Counted from the stretch's first letter, positions 34,564 through 42,950 are shown. The stretch is 64,000 nucleotides of DNA from Pseudarthrobacter polychromogenes (GCF_014644495.1 NZ_BMKU01000003.1:120690-184689); one strand, 5' to 3'. The notes: a model not told the origin generated them from the letters alone. Translations and numbers: made by a program.

Positions 34564-34967
34564 CCACAGGCTGAAGCGGCTGGAAGGGAAGCGGTGTGCG
34601 CAAGCTCACCGCCGTCGTCGTACGTTCAATTTCCGCTGCGGCAGGTGCGTACCTTACACTTGAAACATCCCCCACTCCGGAAATCCCTTATTCCTGCCCA
34701 ATTTTTGAGGCAGGACTGGCAAGTGTTGGGGCCCGCACAAGCGATGCGGGCATTTTCATAGGGAGAGCCGGCTAAAGAAAACGCTGTACAGACTGCTGGG
34801 ATAGCAGCCAAGAGATGCAGCGGGAAGTCCTGCCACGGGATTGCGAAAGCGCCGGACTTCTGTGACCGGCCGGTCAATGTTTGCCCGGCATCCACGGCAC
34901 ACGTACTGCGGCTCCGCTCACCTCGGGTAGTGCCGCCTGGCCCCCTATGGATGAGGAATACTTCCCT
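34564..34967 (+). promoter_or_regulatory. Long leader region of the deaD helicase gene
   Basis: 404 bases without a gene. A TACACT -10-like hexamer at 34655-34660 would give a leader of about 300 bases. It contains a small hairpin CCTGCC/GGCAGG (34693-34714) and a terminator-like hairpin GCCCGCA/TGCGGGC followed by ATTTTCAT (34731-34758). DEAD-box helicase genes in other bacteria have long regulated leaders. The second hairpin could equally end the upstream MOSC transcript. Confidence 0.5.
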
Positions 34968-37148
34968 ATGCCCGAAAATCACAACGACGCCACCGCTGAA
35001 GCAGCAACTGCCAGCATCGAATTCACTGAGCCCGCTGCCCCCGCAGCCGAGGCCGCACCGGCACCCGCCGAAGCCCCCGAAGAAGCTCCCGCCGCCAAGG
35101 CTGACGAAGCCCCGGCCGCTCCCGCCGCCAAGGCTGACGACGCCCCGGCCGCTCCCGCTGTGGAAGCTCCCGCCGCTCCCGCCGCCAAGGCTGAGGAAGA
35201 CGAAGAAGAAGGCATCCGTTTCGCCGACCTCGGCATCGACGGCCGAGTCCTCGCCGCACTGCAGGACGTCGGCTACGAGAAGCCGTCCCCCATCCAGGCA
35301 GCAACCATTCCGCTGCTGCTTGAAGGCCGCGACGTCGTGGGCCTGGCCCAGACCGGCACCGGTAAGACTGCAGCATTCGCAGTACCGGCACTGTCCCGCC
35401 TGGCCGAGCTCCACGACCTCAACGGCCCGTCCCGCAAGACGCAAGCCCTGGTCCTCGCTCCGACCCGCGAGCTGGCGCTCCAGGTTGCCGAGGCATTCAC
35501 CTCGTACGCCAAGCACATTGACGACTTCACGGTCCTCCCGGTTTACGGCGGCTCCGCCTACGGCCCCCAGCTCGCTGGCCTGCGCCGCGGTGCCCAGGTT
35601 GTCGTCGGTACCCCCGGCCGCGTGATCGACCACATCTCGAAGGGTTCCCTGGACCTGTCCGAACTCCAGTACCTGGTGCTGGACGAGGCCGACGAGATGC
35701 TGCGCATGGGCTTCGCTGAAGACGTGGAGCAGATCTTCCAGCAGACTCCGTCTGACCGCCAGGTTGCCCTGTTCTCGGCCACCATGCCGAGCCAGATCCG
35801 CCGCATGTCCAAGCAGTACCTGAACAACCCGGCCGAGATCTCCGTCAAGTCCAAGACCACCACCGGCGCCAACACCCGCCAGCGGTACCTGCAGGTCATG
35901 GGCCCGCACAAGCTCGATGCCCTGACCCGCATCCTTGAGGTTGAAGAGTTCGACGGCGTCATCGCGTTCGTGCGCACCAAGATGGCTACCGAGGACCTGG
36001 CTGACAAGCTGAAGTCCCGCGGTTTCCAGGCCGCCGCCATCAACGGCGACATCCCGCAGCAGCAGCGCGAGCGCACTGTGGACGCACTGAAGGAAGGCCG
36101 CATCGACATCCTCGTGGCCACCGACGTCGCGGCCCGCGGCCTTGACGTGGAGCGCATCAGCCACGTCATCAACTACGACATCCCGCACGACACCGAGTCC
36201 TACGTGCACCGCATCGGCCGCACCGGCCGTGCAGGCCGTTCGGGTGACGCCATCCTGTTCATGACGCCGCGCGAGAAGTACCTGTTGCGTTCCATCGAGA
36301 AGGCCACCCGCCAGCCGGTGGAGCAGATGCACCTGCCCACGGCCGAGAGCGTGAACACGCTGCGCCTGGGCAAGTTCGCCGAGCGCATCACGGAAACCCT
36401 CGCGTCCGAGGACGTTGCTCCTTTCCGCGACCTGATCGCCTCCTACGAGGAAGAGCACAACGTTCCCGCTGCGGAGATCGCTGCAGCCCTTGCCGTCATG
36501 GCACAGGGCGGCCAGCCGCTGCTGGTGAAGGAACTGCCCGCAGCTCCCGAGTTCCAGAAGCGCGAGCGCTCCAAGGACGGTTTCGGCTCGCGTGGACCGA
36601 CCCGTACGCTCACCGAGGGCAACGCTACCTACCGGATCGCCGTGGGACGCCGCCAGCGCGTCATGCCGGGCTCCATCGTGGGCGCCATTGCCAACGAGGG
36701 CGGCATCTCCTCGGCCCAGATCGGCGGCATCGACATCCGCTCGGACCACTCCCTCGTGGAGCTCCCGGCGGACCTGAGCCCCGAGCAGCTGCGCGCCCTG
36801 TCCCGCACCCGGATCGGCGGCGAGCTGATCCACCTTGAGCTGGACAACGGCCGCAAGCCCTCCGGCGACCGCGGCTCCTACCAGGGCAACCGCGGCGGTG
36901 ACCGTGGAGGCAACTTCAAGGGCAACGGCGGGTTCAAGAAGGAATTCCGGAAGTCCGACGGCGAGCGTTCCTCCGCTGACCGCGGCGGCCGCTCCTACGG
37001 CGAGCGTTCCTCCTTTGGTGCTGACAGCGGCGCCAGCCGCGGCCAGGCCAGCGACTCCCGTTTTGGCGGCCACGGCGACGGCTCCCGCAAGCCGCGCCAC
37101 GGCAACGAGGGCGGCCAGCGCGACTTCAACCGCAAGGGCAAGTGGTAA
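34968..37148 (+). CDS. deaD: DEAD-box RNA helicase, DeaD/CsdA type
   Basis: A 726-residue ATP-dependent RNA helicase for ribosome assembly and cold adaptation. An acidic Ala/Pro-rich N-terminal ~80 residues precede the core: AQTGTGKT (motif I), PTRELALQ (Ia), TPGRVIDH (Ib), VLDEADEM (II), SATMP (III), DVAARGLDVERI (V) and HRIGRTGRAGR (VI). Then comes the DbpA-type RNA-binding domain (TYRIAVGRRQRVMPGSIVGAIA) and an Arg/Gly/Ser-rich tail. The ATG at 34968 is preceded by GAGGAA; two upstream in-frame starts are less well placed. It is preceded by a 400-base leader and followed by a strong hairpin. Confidence 0.95.
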   Translation: MPENHNDATAEAATASIEFTEPAAPAAEAAPAPAEAPEEAPAAKADEAPAAPAAKADDAPAAPAVEAPAAPAAKAEEDEEEGIRFADLGIDGRVLAALQDVGYEKPSPIQAATIPLLLEGRDVVGLAQTGTGKTAAFAVPALSRLAELHDLNGPSRKTQALVLAPTRELALQVAEAFTSYAKHIDDFTVLPVYGGSAYGPQLAGLRRGAQVVVGTPGRVIDHISKGSLDLSELQYLVLDEADEMLRMGFAEDVEQIFQQTPSDRQVALFSATMPSQIRRMSKQYLNNPAEISVKSKTTTGANTRQRYLQVMGPHKLDALTRILEVEEFDGVIAFVRTKMATEDLADKLKSRGFQAAAINGDIPQQQRERTVDALKEGRIDILVATDVAARGLDVERISHVINYDIPHDTESYVHRIGRTGRAGRSGDAILFMTPREKYLLRSIEKATRQPVEQMHLPTAESVNTLRLGKFAERITETLASEDVAPFRDLIASYEEEHNVPAAEIAAALAVMAQGGQPLLVKELPAAPEFQKRERSKDGFGSRGPTRTLTEGNATYRIAVGRRQRVMPGSIVGAIANEGGISSAQIGGIDIRSDHSLVELPADLSPEQLRALSRTRIGGELIHLELDNGRKPSGDRGSYQGNRGGDRGGNFKGNGGFKKEFRKSDGERSSADRGGRSYGERSSFGADSGASRGQASDSRFGGHGDGSRKPRHGNEGGQRDFNRKGKW

Positions 37149-37170
37149 ATCCGTCAGCTTGCTGACAAGG

Positions 37171-37209
37171 CGCCTGTGGGCCGGCTTTCGAGCCGGCCCA
37201 CAGGCGTTT
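37171..37209 (+). terminator. Terminator of deaD
   Basis: A 16-bp perfect stem CGCCTGTGGGCCGGCT and complement around a TTCG tetraloop, followed by TTT. It lies 22 bases after the stop codon. Confidence 0.85.
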
Positions 37210-37297
37210 AAGGCGTGCAGTAGTGAATGTCCGACGGCGGACAGTGGCGGGGGAGTGTGAACCTCCGGCCGCCCCTTCTTCACCTGCCCCCTCCCGT

Positions 37298-37360
37298 GAG
37301 TTTTTGTCCAGATATGCAGACTCCGAGTGCGCCAAAGTCTGCATATCTGGACAAAAACTC
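37298..37360. repeat. Intergenic palindrome, family A copy 2
   Basis: Perfect 25-bp arms (37298-37322 and 37336-37360) around a 13-base loop. The left arm starts GAGTTTTTGTCC then AGATATGCAG, identical to copy 1 at 19750 over 22 bases. It lies between deaD and the tRNA pair, in a 429-base gap that otherwise holds the deaD terminator and the tRNA promoter. Confidence 0.93.
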
Positions 37361-37537
37361 GAGGGGGAGTGTGGGGATCGACACATTCTTGTTGCGGGCC
37401 CCCAGGAAAAGGCTCCGGCCCGGGCAGCCCGCGCTGGTTGCAGGGTTCCCGTTCCCCTGATTTTCCGGCATTTTTCGGCTGATAGGGCGCTCGTCAGACA
37501 CCTGTTCCAGCCCCTTTCCGCCTGCCCGGACGCCGAT

Positions 37538-37566
37538 TTGTTGGTGGGTAAATCTTCCGGTAGAGT
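37538..37566 (+). promoter_or_regulatory. Promoter of tRNA-Thr/tRNA-Met
   Basis: TTGTTG (37538-37543), 17-base spacer, TAGAGT (37561-37566). The tRNA starts 12 bases after the -10, so the 5' leader would be only a few bases long. Confidence 0.8.
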
Positions 37567-37577
37567 ATTTACTCGTT

Positions 37578-37649
37578 GCCCCCCTAGCTCAGTGGTAGAG
37601 CGCGTTCTTGGTAAGAACGAGGTCACCGGATCGATTCCGGTGGGGGGCT
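37578..37649 (+). tRNA. tRNA-Thr (anticodon GGT)
   Basis: A 72-base tRNA. Acceptor GCCCCCC pairs with GGGGGGC (37642-37648). D arm GCTC/GAGC; anticodon loop TTGGTAA with GGT at 37610-37612; T stem ACCGG/CCGGT. The T loop reads ATCGATT, with A instead of T at position 54. CCA is not encoded. Confidence 0.95.
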
Positions 37650-37710
37650 CTGGATGAGGGCCTGTGTCAAGGCGGTTTTGACCGGCTTGGCGCAGGTTTT
37701 TCTCATTCGT

Positions 37711-37784
37711 GGCGGTGTAGCTCAGTTGGTTAGAGCGCACGACTCATAATCGTGAGGTCGGGAGATCGAGCCTCCCCACCGCTA
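37711..37784 (+). tRNA. tRNA-Met (anticodon CAT, elongator type)
   Basis: A 74-base tRNA. Acceptor GGCGGTG pairs with CACCGCT (37777-37783), with a G-U end pair. Anticodon loop CTCATAA with CAT at 37745-37747; T stem GGGAG/CTCCC. It lacks the three G-C pairs of initiators next to the anticodon, so it is an elongator; an Ile2 (lysidine) identity is not excluded. The T loop is ATCGAGC, again with A54. Confidence 0.93.
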
Positions 37785-37791
37785 CAGGCTA

Positions 37792-37829
37792 GGCCCCCCG
37801 GATTCGTTGGGAATCCAGGGGGCCTTTTT
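37792..37829 (+). terminator. Intrinsic terminator after tRNA-Met
   Basis: A 14-bp stem (37792-37805 with 37811-37824, one C-A mismatch), 5-base loop, followed by TTTTT. The remaining 149 bases up to the next start codon hold only its ribosome-binding site and no recognisable promoter. Confidence 0.92.
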
Positions 37830-37978
37830 GGTTTAACCAAGGCCTCCTTGAGCCGTGTCTCCTATCCAAGACTGCTATGCCGTGCATTCCATTGTTCCTG
37901 CCCGGGATCTACGGTGCCATGGTTCTATACACAAGAATGCCGGCTCGGGGGGCCGCCACGTAGTCAGGAGATACACCG

Positions 37979-39301
37979 TTGGCCATCATCTCGGAAGCCC
38001 CGCGCACAGCGTCGCGGCACATGTGGAAGTTGTTTGTTTACAGCGGCATCGGCGCATTCATGTTTTTCGTGCCGGTGACGATAGCGGGCAAGAACACCAT
38101 CATGCTGGACCACATCGTCTCGGTCCTCCAAGCGGGCATCGCCCCGGTCCTGCCGTTCTATGCGCTGGCCGTGATTATCGCCGGCGCCGCATACCCCTTC
38201 ATCGCCGGAACCTGGAAAAGGTCCGCGGTTGAGGTGGTCTTCTCCCTGCTGAAAGTGGTGGGGATGGTGGTGGGCTTCATGATGGTCTTCAAGGTAGGGC
38301 CGGCGTGGCTGTTTGAACCGGGCATGGGGCCGTTCCTGTTTGAAAAGCTCGTCATTCCCGTGGGGCTGCTTGTCCCCATCGGCGCGGTGTTCCTGGCGCT
38401 CCTGGTCAGCTATGGCCTGCTGGAATTCATCGGTGTCATGGTCCAGCGCGTGATGCGCCCCATCTGGCGAACCCCTGGTCGGTCCGCCATCGACGCCGTC
38501 GCCTCCTTTGTGGGCAGCTACTCCCTGGGCCTGCTCATCACCAACCGGGTCTACAAGGAAGGCAAATACACCGCCCGCGAGTCTGCCATCATTGCCACAG
38601 GGTTCTCGACCGTGTCCGCCACGTTCATGGTGATAGTGGCCAAGACGCTTGACCTGATGGGCCAGTGGGCCGCCTACTTCTGGGTCACGTTCCTGGTCAC
38701 GTTCGTTGTCACCGCCATCACCGTCAGGATCTGGCCGTTGAACAGCATCCCCGACGAGTATCACCCGGAGGCCGTGCCGCAGCCGGAGGAGGACGTTACC
38801 GGGCGCCGGCTGTCGGTCGCCTGGCGTGAGGCCCGGCAGACAGTGGAAGCAGCGCCCTCGCTCGCAGTGAACGTGTGGACCAACGTCCGGGACGGCGTGG
38901 TGATGGCCATGGCCATTCTCCCCTCAATCCTTTCCATCGGCCTGCTGGGACTGGTCCTTGCCACCTACACTCCCGTGTTCGACTGGCTGGGCTTCCTCTT
39001 CTATCCCTTCACCTGGGCGCTGCAGCTGCCGGAACCCATGCTGGTGGCCAAAGCCAGCGCCGTGGGTGTTGCAGAGATGTTCCTTCCCGCGCTCCTCGCC
39101 GCCGAAGCGGTCCCGGTGGTCAAGTTTGTTGTGGGTGTTGTTTCCGTATCAGGGATCATCTTCTTCTCCGCGCTGGTCCCGTGCATCATGGCCACGGACA
39201 TCCCGATTCCGGTCTGGAAGCTGGTGGTCATCTGGTTCCAGCGGGTTGTCTTGACGCTGATCCTTGTGACCCCCATAGCGTTCCTGTTGTTTCCGTCCTA
39301 G
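37979..39301 (+). CDS. YjiH family membrane protein (nucleoside-recognition GATE domain)
   Basis: A 440-residue membrane protein with ten or more hydrophobic segments and the gate-type segment SYSLGLLITNRVYKEGKYTARESAIIATGFSTVSATF-like repeat region that marks the YjiH/nucleoside-recognition family. Members may transport nucleosides or related solutes; function is not established. The TTG start at 37979 is supported by AGGAG 8 bases upstream. It stands alone and a GC-rich hairpin follows its stop. Confidence 0.82.
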   Translation: MAIISEAPRTASRHMWKLFVYSGIGAFMFFVPVTIAGKNTIMLDHIVSVLQAGIAPVLPFYALAVIIAGAAYPFIAGTWKRSAVEVVFSLLKVVGMVVGFMMVFKVGPAWLFEPGMGPFLFEKLVIPVGLLVPIGAVFLALLVSYGLLEFIGVMVQRVMRPIWRTPGRSAIDAVASFVGSYSLGLLITNRVYKEGKYTARESAIIATGFSTVSATFMVIVAKTLDLMGQWAAYFWVTFLVTFVVTAITVRIWPLNSIPDEYHPEAVPQPEEDVTGRRLSVAWREARQTVEAAPSLAVNVWTNVRDGVVMAMAILPSILSIGLLGLVLATYTPVFDWLGFLFYPFTWALQLPEPMLVAKASAVGVAEMFLPALLAAEAVPVVKFVVGVVSVSGIIFFSALVPCIMATDIPIPVWKLVVIWFQRVVLTLILVTPIAFLLFPS

Positions 39302-39331
39302 AGCTCGGGGCTGGATTCAGCTGAAGGTCCT

Positions 39332-39364
39332 GGGCGGGGCCGGCGGCCTTGGCCGGCCCCGCCC
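39332..39364 (+). terminator. GC-rich hairpin after the YjiH-like gene
   Basis: A 12-bp perfect stem GGGCGGGGCCGG/CCGGCCCCGCCC with a 9-base loop and no U-run. Probable terminator. Confidence 0.55.
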
Positions 39365-39429
39365 TCACGTGCGTGACAACTTCCCCGTTTCGCCGTAGCT
39401 TTGCGGCAACTGAGGTTGGGGGAAAGTGC

Positions 39430-40236
39430 GTGGACATTCTTGACGAAATCATGGTTCCGTTCAGATGGCTCGTGTCCGTGGTTATGGTTGGCTTCCACGA
39501 TGCCCTGGGTGCCATCGGCATGCCGCCAGCGGACGGCTGGACCTGGACGTTGTCCATTATTGGGCTGGTGCTGGTGATCCGGGCGGCACTGATCCCGGTG
39601 TTCCTGAAACAGCTCGATGCCCAGCGCCGGATGCGGCTACTGCAGCCGGACCTGAAGGAGCTTCAGGAAAAGTACAGGGGTAAAACCGACGCGTTATCCC
39701 GCCAGGCCATGGCCGAGGAGCAGATGGCGTTGTACGGGAAGCACGGCACCAACCCGTTCTCGGCCTGCCTTCCAGTGCTGATCCAGGTGCCGTTCTTCCT
39801 GGCCCTGTTCCTGGTCCTCTCCGGTATCAGCACGAGCGCCCGGCAGGAGCAGGGGATCGGCGCGATGTCCCATGCCCAGGTGCTGCAGTTCGATCAGTCC
39901 AGGATCTTCGACGCACCGCTGTCCGCGTCGGTGCTGCACGGAGGCGATGGCAACCAGACTGCCGTGGCTGTCCTGACCCTCCTGATGATCCTGGTGATGA
40001 TCGCGGCCCAGTTCATCGCGCAAAAGCGGACCATGGCGAGAAGCGACGCCGCCGGCGCCCCGGAAAGCCCGTATATGAGGCAGCAAAAGCTGATCCTGTA
40101 CATCCTGCCGCTTGTGTTTGGCGTGGGCGGCATCCTTTTTCCAATCGGGGTGCTCGTCTATTGGATGGTCACCAACCTCTGGACAATGGCCCAGCAGCTC
40201 CTCGTCCGTGACCGGCGGACATCCGGCACTGCCTAG
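39430..40236 (+). CDS. YidC/Oxa1-type membrane protein insertase (paralogue)
   Basis: A 268-residue inner-membrane insertase that helps proteins enter and fold in the membrane. The coiled-coil loop MRLLQPDLKELQEKYRG and following segment (YGKHGTNPFSACLPVLIQVPFFLALFLVLSGI pattern) are diagnostic. The last two segments LYILPLVFGVGGILFPIGVLVYWMVTNLWT-type also fit. The housekeeping yidC normally sits in the rnpA-rpmH cluster, so this isolated copy is probably a second one. GTG start at 39430, after GGGGGAAA. Confidence 0.9.
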   Translation: MDILDEIMVPFRWLVSVVMVGFHDALGAIGMPPADGWTWTLSIIGLVLVIRAALIPVFLKQLDAQRRMRLLQPDLKELQEKYRGKTDALSRQAMAEEQMALYGKHGTNPFSACLPVLIQVPFFLALFLVLSGISTSARQEQGIGAMSHAQVLQFDQSRIFDAPLSASVLHGGDGNQTAVAVLTLLMILVMIAAQFIAQKRTMARSDAAGAPESPYMRQQKLILYILPLVFGVGGILFPIGVLVYWMVTNLWTMAQQLLVRDRRTSGTA

Positions 40237-40298
40237 CCCCGCCCGGAACCAGCGTGGCAGCTCTTACGCAATGCCGCAGGCGCAGGCAGAATGGGCCA

Positions 40299-40856
40299 AT
40301 GGCTGACCTGATTTACACCGGAATCGCATCCCTGGACGGCTACCTGGCGGACAGCGACGGCAACTTCGACTGGAGCGCGCCCGATGAGGAAGTCCACGCC
40401 TTTGTCAACGATCTGGAGCGCGACGCCGGGACCTACCTTCTGGGGCGGCGCATGTACGGCGTCATGTCCGTGTGGGAAACGCTGGGAGGGCCGGACGACC
40501 CGCCTGTGATCCAGGACTACGGACGGATCTGGCGGGCGGCGGACAAGATTGTCTTCTCGGAAACCCTGGAGGAACCACCCGCTCCGCGGACGACAGTCCG
40601 GCGCTCCTTCGATCCCGCCATGGTCAGGGATTTGAAAGCGGATGCCAGCGGCAGTATCGGCGTGGGTGGCGCGACCCTTGCCGCCGCTGCGCTCCGGGCC
40701 GGGCTGGTGGACGAATGCCGGATCTTCCTCAACCCGGTGGCCGTGGGTGGCGGCCTGCGTTTCCTTCCGGACGGCCTTAACCTCCGGCTCGAACTCCTGG
40801 ACGAGCGGCGGTTCGGGAACGGCGTCATGTACCTGCGCTACCGCATCGCGGGCTGA
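40299..40856 (+). CDS. Dihydrofolate reductase-fold protein (RibD C-terminal family)
   Basis: A 185-residue NADPH-type reductase of the RibD_C/YyaP group. The N-terminus TGIASLDGYLADSDGNFDW is characteristic, followed by LLGRRMYGVM and the cofactor loop GSIGVGGATLAAAALRAGLVDE. True substrate unknown; this is not the folate enzyme, which is at 62623. ATG at 40299; an out-of-frame ATG lies 8 bases earlier. Followed after 63 bases by an NAD(P)-binding protein gene. Confidence 0.86.
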   Translation: MADLIYTGIASLDGYLADSDGNFDWSAPDEEVHAFVNDLERDAGTYLLGRRMYGVMSVWETLGGPDDPPVIQDYGRIWRAADKIVFSETLEEPPAPRTTVRRSFDPAMVRDLKADASGSIGVGGATLAAAALRAGLVDECRIFLNPVAVGGGLRFLPDGLNLRLELLDERRFGNGVMYLRYRIAG

Positions 40857-40919
40857 CGCCGGCAGCCGCCGACGCGCCGGTGGCGTGGCATCGGCGGGCC
40901 GGGGGAGCAGAATAGGGCC

Positions 40920-41576
40920 ATGACCCGAATCGCAATCATCGGCGGCCATGGCAAAGTGGCTCTGCACCTGTCCAGCCTCCTCACGGACGAGGGGCACAGT
41001 GTCACCTCGTTCATCCGCAACCCGGACCATGCCGGCGACGTTGCGCAAACCGGCGCAACGCCGTCGGTCCTTGACGTGGAAAATGCGACGACGGCGGAGA
41101 TAGCCGTTGCGCTGAAAGGCCACGACGCCGTGGTCTGGTCCGCAGGCGCGGGTGGCGGGGACCCGGCGCGGACGTACGCGGTGGACCGCGATGCTGCCAT
41201 CAGGTCGATGGATGCCGCAGCGGAGGCCGGGGTGGGGCGCTACGTGATGGTTTCCTACCTCGGAGCCGGCAGGAACCATGGCGTGCCGGAAAGCAACAGC
41301 TTCTATGCCTACGCCGAGGCCAAGGCCGCTGCCGACGATTACCTGCGCAGCACGGGCCTGGCGTGGACCATCCTGGGCCCCGGAGCCTTGACAGACAGGC
41401 CGGGGAGCGGCCTGATCGACGTCGACCCGTCACCGGAGGGCAGCCGCGAAACCTCCCGCAGCAACACCGCAAGCGTCGCCGCGGCAGTCCTGGAAATGTC
41501 GGAGACCGCGGGCAGGACCATCGAGTTCTGTGACGGCAGCCTGCCTATCGCCGCCGCACTGCAGCCGCAGGCGTAA
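40920..41576 (+). CDS. NAD(P)-binding protein, NmrA/YwnB-like atypical SDR
   Basis: A 218-residue Rossmann protein. The glycine-rich loop IIGGHGKVALHLSSLL and the SYLGAGRNHG and YAEAKAAADDYLRSTGLAWTILGPG regions match atypical SDRs (SDR_a5) used as flavin reductases or sugar-nucleotide epimerase relatives. The catalytic Tyr/Lys in YAYAEAK may be retained. It ends 12 bases before the convergent ROK regulator gene, with no terminator. Confidence 0.85.
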   Translation: MTRIAIIGGHGKVALHLSSLLTDEGHSVTSFIRNPDHAGDVAQTGATPSVLDVENATTAEIAVALKGHDAVVWSAGAGGGDPARTYAVDRDAAIRSMDAAAEAGVGRYVMVSYLGAGRNHGVPESNSFYAYAEAKAAADDYLRSTGLAWTILGPGALTDRPGSGLIDVDPSPEGSRETSRSNTASVAAAVLEMSETAGRTIEFCDGSLPIAAALQPQA

Positions 41577-41588
41577 CCTGAACCGCTG

Positions 41589-42815
41589 TTAGGAAACGGG
41601 TTGGGCAGGCTTCGGGAACGAAGCGGGATACAGGTCCAGTGCGTGCTCTTCGACGTAGTCCAGGGCTAGGCGGATAGCTCCGATTGAAACGATGCCGTCT
41701 CCAAGGGAGGAGGCCTCCACCCGGGGCGGAGTGAAGGTAAACTTCGGCAGCTGCTCCTCGATGACGGGAATGAGCGCGCGCGCAGAGGCTGCGACGCCTC
41801 CTGCGAGGACGACGAGCTCCGGGTTTGCCAGGGTGCTCACGGAACCGATGACACGGGCCATGCGCTGTGCCATCCGGTTGAGGACGTCCTGTGCGACGTG
41901 GTCGCCGTTCTTGGCTGCGGCAAAGACCATCCCGGCCGTGAGGCGGTCCGGGGCGTTGCCGCACAGCTCACGCAGCTGCGTGTCGGCGCCTGAGGCGAGC
42001 GCTTCCTGGCCCCAAAGCGCCACATAGTGCGCAATGCCGAGGGTGTCACCGACACCTTCGACATTGTCCAGGTATCCCAGCTCGCCAAAGCCGCCAAGCT
42101 GCCCGTGCAGCAGACGCCCCGATTCCAGGACGCCGGCGCCTAGACGGCCCCCGGTGAGCATAACGACGAGGTTGTCGACGCCCTGGGCCGTGCCCCGCCA
42201 GCGTTCAGCCAGTGCCGCCAGATTGGCATCGTTCTCCAGGAGCACGTGCCAGCCGTGCCTCTCGGAGACAAGCCGGCGGACATCGAACGACTTCCAGAAT
42301 TCCTGGACCGTGAGGACTTCGCCGTCGCGACTCACCGGGGCGGCGACTCCAACCGTTACAGCCAGGACAGAGTCCGCGGACACTGCCGCCTTCTCCAGGG
42401 CCTCCGCGGCAATCCGGTCCAGGACATCGGCGCGCTCGTCAGCGCTTACGTTGAAGGCCCGGAAGGGCGTGGTTACCCTGGCGAGGGCGTTTCCCCCCAT
42501 GTCGGCGACGATGGTGGTGATCTTGTTGGCCCCAATATCGATGCCCAGGACGCTGGCCGCGCGGTCGTCGAAAACGAACCTGCGCGCCGGCCTGCCTTTG
42601 ATATATCCCTCCGCGCCCCGTTGGGTTTCCATTTCCCGGAGCCAACCGAGCCGGACCAGCTCATCACAAATCGAGATCACCGTGGCCCGGGAAAGCCCGG
42701 TGGCAGCCATGAGGTCCGTGCCTGTCATGATGCCGGCCCCGCGCATTGCCTTGAGCATCGCACTGGCGTTGACCCTCCGCACCAACTGCGTAGACGGTGC
42801 AGTCTCAGTCCTCAT
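41589..42815 (-). CDS. ROK family transcriptional repressor
   Basis: A 408-residue regulator. Winged helix at residues ~20-75 (AGIMTGTDLMAATGLSRATVISICDELVRLGWL) followed by a sugar-kinase-like ROK domain with VLGIDIGANKITTIVADMGG. The zinc motif CxCGxxGC usual in ROK proteins is missing; the matching region reads GGFGELGYLDN. It lies opposite the alpha-glucoside transporter operon. An operator-like repeat sits in its own promoter and at two other promoters of the locus, so it is the likely repressor, relieved by a sugar. Confidence 0.92.
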   Translation of the reverse strand: MRTETAPSTQLVRRVNASAMLKAMRGAGIMTGTDLMAATGLSRATVISICDELVRLGWLREMETQRGAEGYIKGRPARRFVFDDRAASVLGIDIGANKITTIVADMGGNALARVTTPFRAFNVSADERADVLDRIAAEALEKAAVSADSVLAVTVGVAAPVSRDGEVLTVQEFWKSFDVRRLVSERHGWHVLLENDANLAALAERWRGTAQGVDNLVVMLTGGRLGAGVLESGRLLHGQLGGFGELGYLDNVEGVGDTLGIAHYVALWGQEALASGADTQLRELCGNAPDRLTAGMVFAAAKNGDHVAQDVLNRMAQRMARVIGSVSTLANPELVVLAGGVAASARALIPVIEEQLPKFTFTPPRVEASSLGDGIVSIGAIRLALDYVEEHALDLYPASFPKPAQPVS

Positions 42816-42863
42816 TGGGCGCTCCCATTCTGGCCTGCTCACAGGACGTGAAGGCGATTCTAA

Positions 42864-42878
42864 ATTTAGGTCATAAAT
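42864..42878. promoter_or_regulatory. ROK operator, site 1 (regulator promoter)
   Basis: ATTTAG-GTC-ATAAAT, a 6-3-6 inverted repeat with one mismatch, 49 bases upstream of the ROK start codon. The flanks (AAATTTAG, TAAATA) match sites 2 and 3. Confidence 0.7.
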
Positions 42879-42906
42879 ATAGCCGAGGAAACAATCGCCC
42901 CAGTGC

Positions 42907-42935
42907 TTGACGGTGTGGCCGACACCGCGCATACT
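42907..42935 (+). promoter_or_regulatory. Promoter of the alpha-glucoside transporter operon
   Basis: TTGACG (42907-42912), 17-base spacer, CATACT (42930-42935). Transcription would begin near 42942, just before operator site 2. The same -10 hexamer is used in front of the second glucosidase gene. Confidence 0.75.
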
Positions 42936-42950
42936 AACGATAGGAGCTAA

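Noticed and set aside
34626..37283. An 885-codon open frame on the minus strand covering the whole deaD gene
   Set aside because: It lies antisense to an unmistakable helicase, has no domain pattern, and its Ala/Val/Gly-rich repeats mirror the helicase codons. GC-rich third positions commonly leave the opposite strand open.
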